Origin: Actinomortierella ambigua
Taxonomy: Eukaryota; Mortierellomycota; Mortierellomycetes; Mortierellales; Mortierellaceae
Direction of reading: 5' to 3'
NCBI GenBank assembly: GCA_016098155.1
Contig: JAAAJB010000348.1
Location: 1-19,921 of the forward strand
DNA: 19,921 nt
The notes under the pieces were generated by a model, which saw nothing but the letters and a program-made list of their open reading frames with translations, was not told where the DNA came from and made no database searches. Both the position numbers and the translations under genes were made by a program. Below are positions 1 to 9,400 of this stretch, in pieces (position 1 is the stretch's first letter; each line of letters starts with the position of its first letter).

Positions 1-2
1 GG

Positions 3-176
3 CGCTCCATTCTGAGTGACCACACTCTCAAGACTGACTGGTCGGAGGAGGAGCTTGGCAAGCTTCTCTCCTTTGACAGGCCAAAAGCGACCCCTCGCGA
101 ACCGGATCTCCTCTCGTGCACTCAACTCATTGCCTGCGGTATCTTGGGCGTGAAGATGCACCGATACGCGGTGTAA
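3..176 (+). CDS. 3' end of an unrecognised protein-coding gene (partial)
   Basis: One frame stays open from the left edge of the window to a TAA at 174-176, giving 57 residues that begin RSILSDHTLKTDWSEEELGK and end CGILGVKMHRYAV. The stretch has ordinary globular composition and mixed codons. It is followed about 105 bases later by an AATAAA signal, as expected for the last exon of a plus-strand gene. The other two plus frames hit stops within the first 20 bases. No family is recognised from this short tail. The left boundary is only the window edge, and the gene or an exon could begin further left. Coding status is probable rather than certain because the fragment is short. Confidence 0.45.
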   Translation, partial: RSILSDHTLKTDWSEEELGKLLSFDRPKATPREPDLLSCTQLIACGILGVKMHRYAV

Positions 177-281
177 CAGAACAAACTTTTCGGACCCATG
201 GATCTTCTCTAATATTTAGAAAAACAAAATTCCCTCACTATTGCCCAGAACAAACTGAAATTAGACCAGGCGACTAACCTC

Positions 282-287
282 AATAAA
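282..287 (+). terminator. Polyadenylation signal AATAAA
   Basis: A perfect AATAAA lies about 105 bases after the stop of the partial upstream gene and about 120 bases before the RAD14 start. This fits the 3' end of the first gene. The rest of 177-406 shows only A/T-rich sequence and a pyrimidine-rich stretch just before the RAD14 ATG. Confidence 0.5.
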
Positions 288-406
288 TTTGTACATTAGG
301 AAAAAAATCCGTTGACAATGATTGCCACCAATGAAAGAATATAAGACAACTGCCCGACCACCTTGCCTACTGCTTCTCCCACCTCTTTTTCTTTCGCTCA
401 CTGACA

Positions 407-1799
407 ATGTCCGAGTCTCATTCTTTGACAGCGGGTGGTGGATTCATCACCGATGCGCCGTCAGTCCAAGGTGGAGGATTCATCGTGGACGACCCCAAGA
501 CCTCCATTCCCGCCTCACACAAGCATGATGCTTCCATTCCAACTTCGACTAATGAACAGTCGTCGTCGACAACCACACCCACACCAAAGCCAGCAGCAAC
601 TATAGCTACCACTACCGCTGCCACTAACGCTCCTTCTACCGCAACTTCATCCGAGCCAACCCTCTATGCCGATCTCTCTCCAGAAGTAAGAGCACGCATC
701 GAGAAGAACCGCGACGCAGCAAAAGAGCGGTATGCCATCTACCAACGGCGGCAAGCCATGGCCAAGGCACTGGAAGAGGATTTTGAAAAGGATAGTACGG
801 GGTTGACGAAGGGCAAGGCAGCCGCAGAGATTGACAAGGCGATGCGGGAGATTGAGCCGTTGCCCAAGAACAACTGGACAAAGTTTTATGACTATGACTT
901 GAGCAAGATGAAGGACACCCGTGGAGGGTTCATCCAAGATGTCGTCGACGAGAGCGAGCAGCCGGCCGATGCCAATGCGAGACTGTTGGCCCTGGCAAAG
1001 AGTTTACAACAGCGAGAGGCCTTGGACGATGCAGAGGCTGAGATGCAGCTGAAGCGAAAGTGGCAACCAACGTTGGCTGAGGAAGATCCATGTAAGTCAT
1101 ACTGTTTTTTTTTTATTGCTTTTGCATTGTTATATGTGTATCGACTACAAGCTTACCGAAAAAAAATCATCTTCTATATTTTTTTTGGTGGCCTGCTTGC
1201 TCCATATTGCTTCACCCACTACCCATTCCCCTCCTATAGCTATATTCCTAGGAGCAGAAGGGAATCCGGAATGTCAAGACTGCACATCTGTGGATGTAGA
1301 TTTCCAAATCCTACGCCATTTCAACGTAGGGGTGTGCATCGGGTGTCGAGACCAGCAACCGGAAAAGTACTCACTGCTCACAAAGACGGAATGTCGGCAA
1401 GACTACCTATTAACCGACCCCGAGTTGCGGGATCGGGAACTATTTCCATGGTGGGAGCGACCGAACCCCAAGAAGGCGACATGGAACAACATGATGCTGT
1501 ACCTGAGATGCCAGGTCGAGGCGTATGCTTACGAGAAATGGGGAGGACCCGAAGGGCTGGATGCCGAGTTTGAGCGACGGGAACGACAAAAGGAGGAGAG
1601 GAAGGAGAAGAAGTTTAAACAAGAGTTGAGGGATCTGCGGAACAAGACCCGGACGTCCGTTTGGCAGGATCGCAAGATCCAGAAACGGCCAAAGACACAT
1701 CAGCATGATTTTGGCGTCGCGCTGGTCGACCCAAAGACGGGGGCCTCGGTCCAGACGTGTGTCGAATGCGGCATCCAGGTCGAATGCGAGGAGTTTTAG
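407..1799 (+). CDS. RAD14: DNA repair protein Rad14/XPA (two exons)
   Basis: This is the nucleotide-excision-repair damage-verification scaffold that binds DNA, RPA and the Rad1-Rad10 nuclease in the nucleus. Exon 1 is 407-1091, with donor GTAAGT at 1092. Exon 2 ends at TAG 1797-1799. The acceptor is either AG at 1253-1254 (409 aa) or TAG at 1237-1239 (414 aa); the nearer-looking TAG at 1249-1251 would create a stop at the join. With the 1254 acceptor, a zinc finger of C235-x2-C238-x17-C256-x2-C259 has the spacing of human XPA. It is followed by the diagnostic PEKYSLLTKTECRQDYLLTD, then the YLRCQVEAYAYEKWGG region and a basic helix (about 320-380). A C-terminal CVEC plus a later Cys matches the TFIIH-binding end of XPA. 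The N-terminal 160 residues are low-complexity apart from GGGFI motifs at residues 10-14 and 22-26; GGFI recurs at 173-176. Identity is secure; only the acceptor choice is uncertain. Confidence 0.93.
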
Positions 1800-2085
1800 A
1801 CCCTGTAAATATTATTTTTTTTTGAATCCAAGCTTGATGAACACGATGGCATTGCAATAGGCAAACACTGTGAAACTTGATCATTTATTTGCTATCGAGT
1901 TTTGGATAGCAATTGAAGCATAAAAGAAGGCTTTCGAGTTTGAACTGCGGCCTTTGAGGGCGAGGTGATAGGATTGGGAGGGTTGGGAGGGTTGGGTTGG
2001 GCGGGACATGCTTGTGGTCATGGGTGGAAGAGGCATCTTATAAAACCTTCTATTTTTTTAGTAGTGGCTGACGAAGGCGGATCTA
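1800..2085. other. RAD14 3' flank, no gene seen
   Basis: This stretch holds the 3' untranslated region of RAD14 and a G-rich simple run near 1976-2000 built from repeats of GGGAGGGTT-like units. No coding frame with a convincing start, composition or splice context was seen, and there is no perfect AATAAA close to the RAD14 stop. Confidence 0.5.
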
Positions 2086-2434
2086 CTACTCATTCTTGCC
2101 AAGGCCTGGCGAGGAGGACATTTTGTCACTTGAATCCCACATGTCGCAGATGCGGGCGTATTCTTGGGCTTTCTGCATCCATTCTTGAATCGGTGCCTTG
2201 ATACGACCATCCAGCGTGCAGTCTTGCAATCATGAGCGACTCTGAGGCTTCCCCTCTTTTCGAGTGCCCCGCGTGGGCCTTGTCGAGACTGTCAGGGTCT
2301 TACTTTGCCGGAAGGACGGGGGTTACCACACCCTCTGCCCGGTTGGCGACCACCTCGTGCCATTCATCATCGTGGTAGTCCCACTTGCACCTCTCGCAAA
2401 AGGCATGCTGACGCCCGGTGAGGGACTGAAAAGT
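2086..2434 (-). CDS. Possible small Cys-containing protein, two exons, unrecognised
   Basis: Two minus-strand blocks look protein-like. The first starts at ATG 2434-2432 and reads into HAFCERCKWDYHDDEWHEVV, then reaches a strong GTAAGA donor at 2303. The second (2222-2086) reads DCTLDGRIKAPIQEWMQKAQ, then an EYARICDMWD segment, and ends at TAG 2088-2086. The blocks carry a CxxC pair and two further Cys, so metal binding is conceivable. Joining them from the GTAAGA donor to the AAG acceptor at 2225-2223 puts the second block in the wrong frame by one base. A weaker donor GTGTGG, 23 bases earlier, would keep the frame. An alternative first exon joined at the CAG at 2426-2428 is possible. It may therefore be a mis-read splice, a decayed gene or chance. 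No family is recognised. Confidence 0.3.
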
Positions 2435-2590
2435 CATGTGGGGTGCAGTACAGTCGGTGGCACCGCTGTTGAAACGACTTTATGCTTCTTTTCGTTGGGT
2501 CCAAACAGTCATTCAGGCTCTCCAGGTGCAGCGGTCCATGGTATACAAACGTGGAATAGGGAGGGAGAGTGGCAGACTGGAAACTACGAC

Positions 2591-2627
2591 AGACTGATAT
2601 GATCAGACTGATTTGATCAGACAGATG
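2591..2627. repeat. 14-bp tandem repeat, about 2.6 copies
   Basis: The unit AGACTGATATGATC is followed directly by AGACTGATTTGATC and then a partial AGACAGATG. Each unit junction carries the palindrome TGATCA. No gene overlaps it convincingly. Confidence 0.7.
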
Positions 2628-3233
2628 CGGCAATGTGACAAACAACAATCTTATGCTGCTGCAAGTCGTCTTTTGCACTTGCTGAAGATTGGCGCCCTGA
2701 TGTGAAGCGGGACTCTAATAACAATGATACACCGAGTGGTACTGCGGCCTAGGTTTGTCTACGCCGATTGTTTCGATATACATTCCATACTACGAAAATG
2801 TTATGCACGACGGCGCACGACAAGATTGTATATTATTGCAGAGAAACTTGGTCAGGCGCACAACCTGGGATGTAGAGGATGCTTCTACAGAACGCCCTAC
2901 TCGCCCATCTATCCTCCTGCCTTCACGTTTTTCTTGTATCTGGAATATTGGGTCGAAGAAAACCACAGATCGAAATTAAAGCTCACACGGAGACGACGTG
3001 TATTTGCGAGAGTTCAAGCGAAGCGAACGGCCTAACAGTGCATCATTTCTCCGCACCAACAGCCAACAACGGTATGCCTCCGCCTCCGACCTGAGCGGAG
3101 TAGATGACATGAGAGCTTCCCATGTAAGAATTTGTCCGCCGAGGAGCAAATGTGAATCAGTGTAAAAAGGGTCCTGTTTCTCTTCTTCTTCCCTTCTTTG
3201 TAACTCTCCCTCCCTACCTCCCCTTCTACCATC
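2628..3233. other. Intergenic spacer and 5' region of the membrane-protein gene
   Basis: Reading frames here are short and of random composition on both strands. The last 60 bases before 3234 are strongly pyrimidine-rich (CTTCTTC runs), typical of a fungal promoter or 5' leader. No RNA gene is recognised. Confidence 0.5.
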
Positions 3234-4558
3234 ATGTCCAACATCCTTCACTTCAACACCGAGGCTGAAATTGCTCAGGTACAAACTCCATCGACCCATC
3301 CTCTCCTCGCTTTCCATTCCATACCTCCCCCCATTCCATACCACCACCACCATTCTTGCCTCTTCGTTGCGTAACGATGGAGTAGGGCGGTGTCTTTTTT
3401 TTTTTTTTTTTTTTTTTTTTGTCTATGCTGGGTTTGGAAACATAGTCCGATGTGAAAGTTGGGTCAATCCCCAAGACCGCTTTCTACTTCAAAGCATAGC
3501 TCTTAGCGAGGCTGAGAGTGAGAAGATTGACTCCATTTCGGTACGTACATAAAATATCTCGGATGCTTCCGCGGGAAAGGGGAGAAGGGAAGGGAGGACG
3601 GGTATCGAATGAATAATCCTAAATAACTTTTTACGAACGGATTGGTGGTGGGTTTCCCGAGTGGGTTTCCTCCCAGCGGCGGCATGGTACAGTACTGTTC
3701 TTCTTACTCACCTAGCTTTTTTTCATGAATTACTATTATTAGTGGCGCGCTCTTGATGCACGCCGTATTGTCGAGACTTATATCCAGTGTTCCTCGGCAT
3801 CGCCCCTGTCCCTCAAGGACCAACACGACGACAACTCGTCGGTCTCGTCGAGATCGTCCATGTCCTCCACCCGGTCGTCGGGCTCTAGCCGCTCCTCACC
3901 CTCACCAAGCCGTACGCAGTCGAGGACAACATCGCGCACGCAGCCAGTCCCACTCCGCAAGTCATCTGCAGCGAGTGGTGGGCCCACGCCACCGGGGTCG
4001 TATCCAACCTTGTTTGGTGCAGATAAGAAGGGCAGCGGGCGTGTCTCTTCTTCTGCACAGACGATCAAGTCAGGCACGTCGATCGCCAGAGGTGGTTCTT
4101 CGTCCACCTTGACCTCTCCTGCGTCGTCGTCGTCGTCGCTGTGGTCGTCCCTGAGCGATCTGCGACAAAGCCTGAAAACACTGCGAACATTCCTGGCCGT
4201 TCGGCAGTACACAAAGCTGCAGGTGGTGATGGTGTCGATTGTCTGCTTGCTCGTGGGCCTGCTGCTGCCCTTTGAAAGGCTGTTTGTCATGGTCGGGACC
4301 GAGCCGAATCTCATTCGTCCCAGCGCTGGAGTGGTAACGGCGGCAGCGGCGGCCCCGATTCGCAGTGGTGTCGACAAGAGTGATACCAACAATGCTGCAG
4401 TTTTGAAATTCGTCGATAGGCGGAAAAACGTCGTGGCAATCACTAACAAGGCGGTGATGGAGGCACTACGGGATCCTGCAGCTGCGGTTGTCCTCGTGGA
4501 CCCGAAATCAAAGCCTTCGGGCGACACCAGACAACCTGATCCTGAAGGATCTGTGTAG
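3234..4558 (+). CDS. Ser-rich single-pass membrane protein, unrecognised; exon frames do not fully join
   Basis: Exon 1 runs from ATG 3234 to 3278 (MSNILHFNTEAEIAQ) and ends in phase 0 before GTACAA. The main exon (3743-4558, acceptor TTATTAG) encodes 271 residues. These begin WRALDARRIVETYIQ, continue through about 90 Ser/Thr/Pro-rich residues, and include one hydrophobic helix at exon residues 158-178 (KLQVVMVSIVCLLVGLLLPF). A short tail follows, ending DPEGSV. An intermediate exon ends at 3540 with SEAESEKIDSIS, then GTACGT, and joins the main exon in phase 0. Its 5' part is the problem. From the natural acceptor at 3444-3445, the frame matching exon 1 reads SDVKVGSIPKTAFYFKA and then stops at 3497-3499, while SEAESEK lies in another frame. 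I do not recognise the family. The single helix suggests a membrane anchor with a soluble Ser-rich N-terminal region. Confidence 0.6.
3397..3420 (+). repeat. Poly-T tract of about 23 bases inside intron 1
   Basis: An almost uninterrupted T run lies between exon 1 and the next acceptor of the Ser-rich membrane-protein gene. It could serve as a polypyrimidine tract. It is also prone to length error in sequencing, but such an error would be intronic and would not affect the reading frame. Confidence 0.8.
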
Positions 4559-4893
4559 TTTTTGTTTTTTTGTTTTTTTTTGTTCTTGTATTCCACTTGC
4601 CTTCTTCCTGCTCCTGCCTTTCCATTTTTGTTTGTTCTCTATCCAGCGCGGAAGACCAAGTTCACATTGTATCATAGCCATGTTTTTATACATCAAGTAA
4701 AAGCTTAATCGACTCTTCAAATAAGGAAAGAAGCAAATTGGATGTTGTTGTATTACAAAATTTGTTGGGGAGAGGGTGAAAGAAAATGGAACGCTGATGA
4801 TCGATCGTGTTTGTGGCTAGCTAGTCATCTTCGTTGATGGTGTGCAATTGATGTGTCGAGCCCTTTTTTGTCTTGTTTTGTTTTATTCTTTTT

Positions 4894-6260
4894 TTACACG
4901 TCGTCGCCAATCTTGGGGGCGAGGTAGTACCGGATGTAGCCAGTCTCCATCTTATACTCAACCAGGAGAGGCACCTCACTGGACATGGACAGAGTAACGC
5001 GGCTGGAGAGCGGGGTGGCCTTGGTGAAGTTGTTGAGGTACTTGAGGGAGAAGTTGAGGGAGCAGTTGCGGTTAAGCTCAATGACGGTCGACTCATCCTC
5101 CTTGTCGACGTTGGCAGCCTGCTTCAAGGTGACGGCACCATTGCCCAACTCGCCCTTGGCAGCAAACTTGATGCCCTCCTTGGTCACATCGATCTGCACA
5201 GAGTCTGAAAGCACCTGCAGATCACGGCAGATGCGTGCAAACTCGGCTGACGACATCGACACAACGGCGTCGTAGGTGGTGTCTGGAATGCCCAGGTGCT
5301 CGCTGTCAATGTCCATAAGCTTGAGCTCGTACTCCGAAATTCTGTCGTTGTCTAAACACCATGTCATTCATCAAGTGGAAGAAAGAAGTTCGAAAGTTGT
5401 GAGCAGACTGACAAAAAAAAATTGAACTCGACTATGAATGAAAACCCCCTACCAATATACGTATAAAGAAAAAAAGGCTCTTACCAGGGTTCTCAAAGGT
5501 CAAGCTCAGGGTATCGTTAGAGCTGTCGGCCTTGAGCGTGACAATATCCTCGTTGCCGGCGGAACGGAGAACCTTGCTGAGCGAGACCAAGTTAACACCG
5601 AGAGCCAGGGTGCGGTCGCAGCGATAGGGCTCGAAGCCCTCCTGGCGCAACAGCATAGCGACCAGGGCGACGTGCGAGTTATCCATGGCCTGCAGAGCAA
5701 TGCCGTTATCACTGCAGTCAAAGTTGGCATCTGTGATCAGTTCCTTGACAGCCTCAAGGATCTATGATGAAGGGAAAAAAAACGCATACACCATTCTGGG
5801 CTAGTTAGAAAGGCTTGTACCCACATCCCGAATGCACTTCCTCGGGCAGAACCGTTATCGGCGCCCTGTAGAGCAGAGCAGAAACAAATCAAATCAAAAC
5901 AAAAAAAAGTCGAGTTGTGGTCCTGCAGAAAACACCCTTCCAGGAACGGGTTGTCAATTTCAGGGTTATAGGTCCTTCTTCGTCGAGTGTAACTGTCAGC
6001 AAGCTAAGCTGTTGTCGTCTGCATCCTTTAAAATGTCATAATAGGCATAACAACCAACAGTGGCTGCCATGTCTGTCTTCCATCTAATGACAGAGGCTGG
6101 ATTCCTCGAATGTCGGCATTTGCCACTGAGGTTGCCACTGGTTCCTGACCATGACTGGAATCCAAGCATGTCAAACGAGACACAGGTGGACAATTTTCTA
6201 TGGCAAGCCGAAAGGTACCTTCTTGAGAAGAGCAGCAGTCTGAAGGCGGGCCTCAAGCAT
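4894..6260 (-). CDS. POL30: Proliferating cell nuclear antigen (PCNA sliding clamp), three exons
   Basis: PCNA is the homotrimeric DNA clamp that tethers replicative polymerases and repair factors in the nucleus. Exons on the minus strand are 6260-6219 ([14 protein letters not shown]), 5761-5485 and 5351-4894, joined in phases 0 and 1, giving 258 residues, the same length as yeast Pol30. Diagnostic blocks are [53 protein letters not shown] and [21 protein letters not shown] and the C-terminal [10 protein letters not shown] follow. The ubiquitin-acceptor lysine falls exactly at position 164 (DVTKEG). Position 127 is Gly, as in human PCNA and unlike the Lys127 SUMO site of yeast. The ATG is supported by the classic start with a basic LLKK at its end. 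Intron 1 is long (about 457 bases); intron 2 is 133. Only 211 bases separate its start from the upstream gene's stop, so the promoter lies in that gap. Confidence 0.96.
5762..6218 (-). other. Long first intron of PCNA
   Basis: The intron begins GTACCT at 6218 and ends CATCATAG just before the ATC codon at 5761. It separates residues 14 and 15 in phase 0. I saw no extra in-frame exon; the family sequence runs straight from LLKK to ILEAVKEL across it. No embedded gene was convincing on either strand. Confidence 0.7.
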
Positions 6261-6373
6261 GGTGAATGGTATATATGAGCTGTGGCGGGAAAAGTGGAGA
6301 GAAAAAAAAAAGTGAGAGTGAAAATAGGTGAAAAAATAAAAACAGTTTGCTTGAAGGACTGGCGTTGTCCTGA

Positions 6374-6385
6374 ACGCGCGCGTCG
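6374..6385. promoter_or_regulatory. CGCG-core element upstream of PCNA
   Basis: The run ACGCGCGCGTCG lies about 115 bases upstream of the PCNA ATG. It is a near-palindromic CGCG-rich core related to the ACGCGT box bound by MBF-type cell-cycle factors in yeasts. Role is inferred from position and gene identity. Confidence 0.4.
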
Positions 6386-6438
6386 CAAAAACAAATTAGG
6401 GACTGTCGTCAAAAAAGCCACAAGTACACAAGAAATGT

Positions 6439-6444
6439 ACGCGT
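6439..6444. promoter_or_regulatory. MluI cell-cycle box (ACGCGT) upstream of PCNA
   Basis: A perfect ACGCGT lies 179 bases upstream of the PCNA start, between it and the stop of the SPX-EXS gene. In budding and fission yeast this box, bound by MBF, drives G1/S expression of DNA-synthesis genes including PCNA. Function here is inferred. Confidence 0.5.
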
Positions 6445-6453
6445 CTGAAGAAA

Positions 6454-6469
6454 TTTATTCATTTATTCT
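6454..6469 (-). terminator. Two overlapping-region AATAAA signals for the SPX-EXS gene
   Basis: Reading the minus strand, AATAAA occurs twice within the first 20 bases after the stop codon at 6472, with the second copy slightly further downstream. This places the transcript end just ahead of the PCNA promoter. Confidence 0.45.
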
Positions 6470-6471
6470 TT

Positions 6472-9400
6472 TTACACCACCTCCTCCTCTTCTGTATCAT
6501 AGTCGTCGTCGGAAGAGGTTCTACGCCCAAAAATCGTGTTTCGCATCCGGGCACCAATTCCCCCGGCGCTGTACTGTCGTCGCGGCTGTGGAGCTGCCAA
6601 CCCGCCTTCCTCACCACCACCTTGATTGACTCCAAGCACTGTCTGCAATAGTCCCGGCATGTGGCCCGATGACAACGATGAAGGGAAGGCCGCATTCAAG
6701 GACATGCTTCGAGTAACCCGGGAGCCAAGGATACCATCGTCGTCACCATCCAAGAAGCGGCTATCAAAGTCGCGGCGATTGTAGAACCTGCCACGTCGGA
6801 TGATCGACGCATTTGCCTCCTCCAGTTCTGCAGCGACAGACGCGGGCGACGGTGTCTCATGGAACCCAGTCTCGGCGACAGCGGTGTCCACAAAATCGCT
6901 TGTCCGCGACACTTCAAATAGTCCTTGTTGGTCAACCCCTCCTCCGTTGTCACCTTCAGAACCAAGAGACTGCGAGAGATTGCTGCTGGACGATCGCGAA
7001 GGGACGCCCGTGACAGGCATAGTGGACGATCGCTGAGCTCCAGAGGTGCCGCTGAAGCCAGAACCCCATCGCTCTGGGTGTGCTGGCCTGCCGCCATCTA
7101 GGGCGCTCGCGGGTCGAGTGCCGGCACTCTTTGCAGCAGCAGCAGCACCCTCCCTGTTCTGCAACTGCTCACGTTCGTCGTCCTCGTCGTCCTCGTCATC
7201 AGAGTCGCCGTGAACCCGGATATGGAACGGGAGTGGAATATCCTTGATGGCGCGGAACTGACCCACGTTGTTGATGTGTTCGTTCTCAAGGCGGAAGAAA
7301 TTCCACACCCAGCGGCGCAGCATCTCCAGCATCGCCAGCGAAAACGACAACAGGTGAACGGTGACGCCCGGCAGGAGCAGACGCGAGAGCCACGAGAACC
7401 GGCCGACAAAGTCAAAAACGATGGCAGCGTAGTACACCCACCTGTGTGGGTAGACAAGCTCTGCGCGTAAAAAGGGACGGCCCACGGCTCCGCCACCATA
7501 CTTGCCGAACCGGAACAGACCCCAATCCATGTACACATCCCAGCCAAAGGTGTAGATACTGGTCACGAACGAGCAAAAGATCCACATGGACTTTAGCTGC
7601 ATACCACCATAGTGGCGGTATGAAAAGTACACAAACTGGTTGATCAGCGAAGCCGAGTACTTGCCGGCGTTGATCAAGTGAGGGAACCACTCGAACGTAT
7701 CACGATAACGACGGAGACATTGTAGAAACCGAAACCATGGTGGCAAAGCCGTCAAAAAAGGCGTAATCCACATTCGGCTAGTTTGACATTGTAGACCTGC
7801 GTATGGGTGGGTCCAAAGAGAGCACGACGTTGAGTTAGAATTAAGGTGCCAGACACATAACATTAACAGATATGCAACGGCATCATAACATCATCGTGTC
7901 ATGTCCTTCTTACCAAGATCCTCCCACTCGTTAACATAGGCACACATGGCAAACTCAAACTGCTCAATTGAGTAAGACAGCGAGTTCATCTCATCGGCCA
8001 GGAAGAAGTCTCGGAACTCGACCCGGTAGTAGCCACTAGCCAGGATGCGTCCGATACTGGCGATGAACCATCGGCGAGAAGTAAAGTGAAACACGGGTAG
8101 CGGACAAAAAAGGATGAACAGCGTAATAGACATGAAGATCAGCGGCCAATAGGCCGTTGCCACATGCTGGGTATACTTGGTGCCAAAGTCTAGATACACC
8201 GCCAGTGTGAGCAGTAGCATAAAAAATACTGGAAGCTAAAGAAAAAATAGACGCGAACCGTGCACAAATTATGAGTGAACAAGCGATTAAGCGGTGCATC
8301 GCCTCATCAATGACATCATTGAGATCAAACAGTTACCTCAAAGTATTCGTGGAAGTCTAGATTGTCACGCGGATCAAACTCGAAGATGAACTTGTAGTTG
8401 ATTCGCGCCTTTGACCAGACATACATGTTGATGCCAAACAGGCACGCGAAGAGAATGGTGATGAATAAACCACCATACACGAGCAAGAGGCTGTGCCATA
8501 TGGGAATCTCACGCTCGGTCTCTTCTGAAAAGGCTGACTGCACAGCCTGCACCATCAAGGGCGCAGCCAAGCCAATATAGAATCCTATCCTCGTCGTGAC
8601 AACATGGTGTGTCTGTGGTTGTGGAGGGGGAGGGAGGAGAAGGGGGCGCAGTTGCAATGTGGCTGTAGGTTAGTCATCGAGAGAAAAAAAAGGGGGGGGG
8701 GGGAAGGGCTTACGACGTGATTGAGTTTTGGCTATTCTTGATGCGTTACCTGGTTCTTCGAGTCAGGAATTCTCAACTTGGCCATGCCTCGTCTCCGATG
8801 GCCCTTCTCGAAAGTGTCGATAAAGACCTCTTCAGTCTCGGCAATCAGGTCGGCCAGGATAGATGACGTGACCAAGTACGAGCTCTGGAGCTTTGTGTTC
8901 ACGTAGGTCTTGGAAGCACGCCATCCCGCAGTCTTGTCAAACTTCTTCAAGATCTTGGCAAATCCCGTGTGGTTGAGGACCTTGTAGTTCTTCAACATCT
9001 CCAGACTGCGATAGTACTCGTACAGGGCGGCCTTGATGCGCGTCCGCGCCACCTTGTGGTTCAGATGCTGTCGACGATTCTCGCGCTCGAGCTCGACTAG
9101 ATGCGCCTGCATCGCCTCCTGTTCCAAATCCGTCGCATGAGGCCCACCATGCACACGACCTCCCTCGGAATCATACTGGCGGAAATTACGTTGGTTAAGA
9201 CCTCGTTTCCCAAAGTCACCCACGGGGATTGCGCCGGTCGTCGCCGCTGTGGCTGCCGCCGCACCAGCAGGTGCCTGGAAAGAGGAGCGGATAATGATGT
9301 TTTCGGTGGTAGAGGTGTCTATTCTCATCAGACTGTCGATACCCGACCGGACCTTGGACCACTCGTTCTGGTACCATCCTTGTTCAGCCTCGGCCTTTGC

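Noticed and set aside
3778..4596. 272-residue minus-strand frame opposite the Ser-rich membrane-protein gene
   Set aside because: The plus frame has phase-matched splice joins, a membrane helix and normal exon borders; the antisense frame is a by-product of TCG/TCC-rich codons.
5990..6060. Possible box C/D snoRNA in PCNA intron 1 (minus strand TTATGACA ... GCTGAC)
   Set aside because: The C-like box does not match RTGATGA and no terminal stem or guide region could be recognised.
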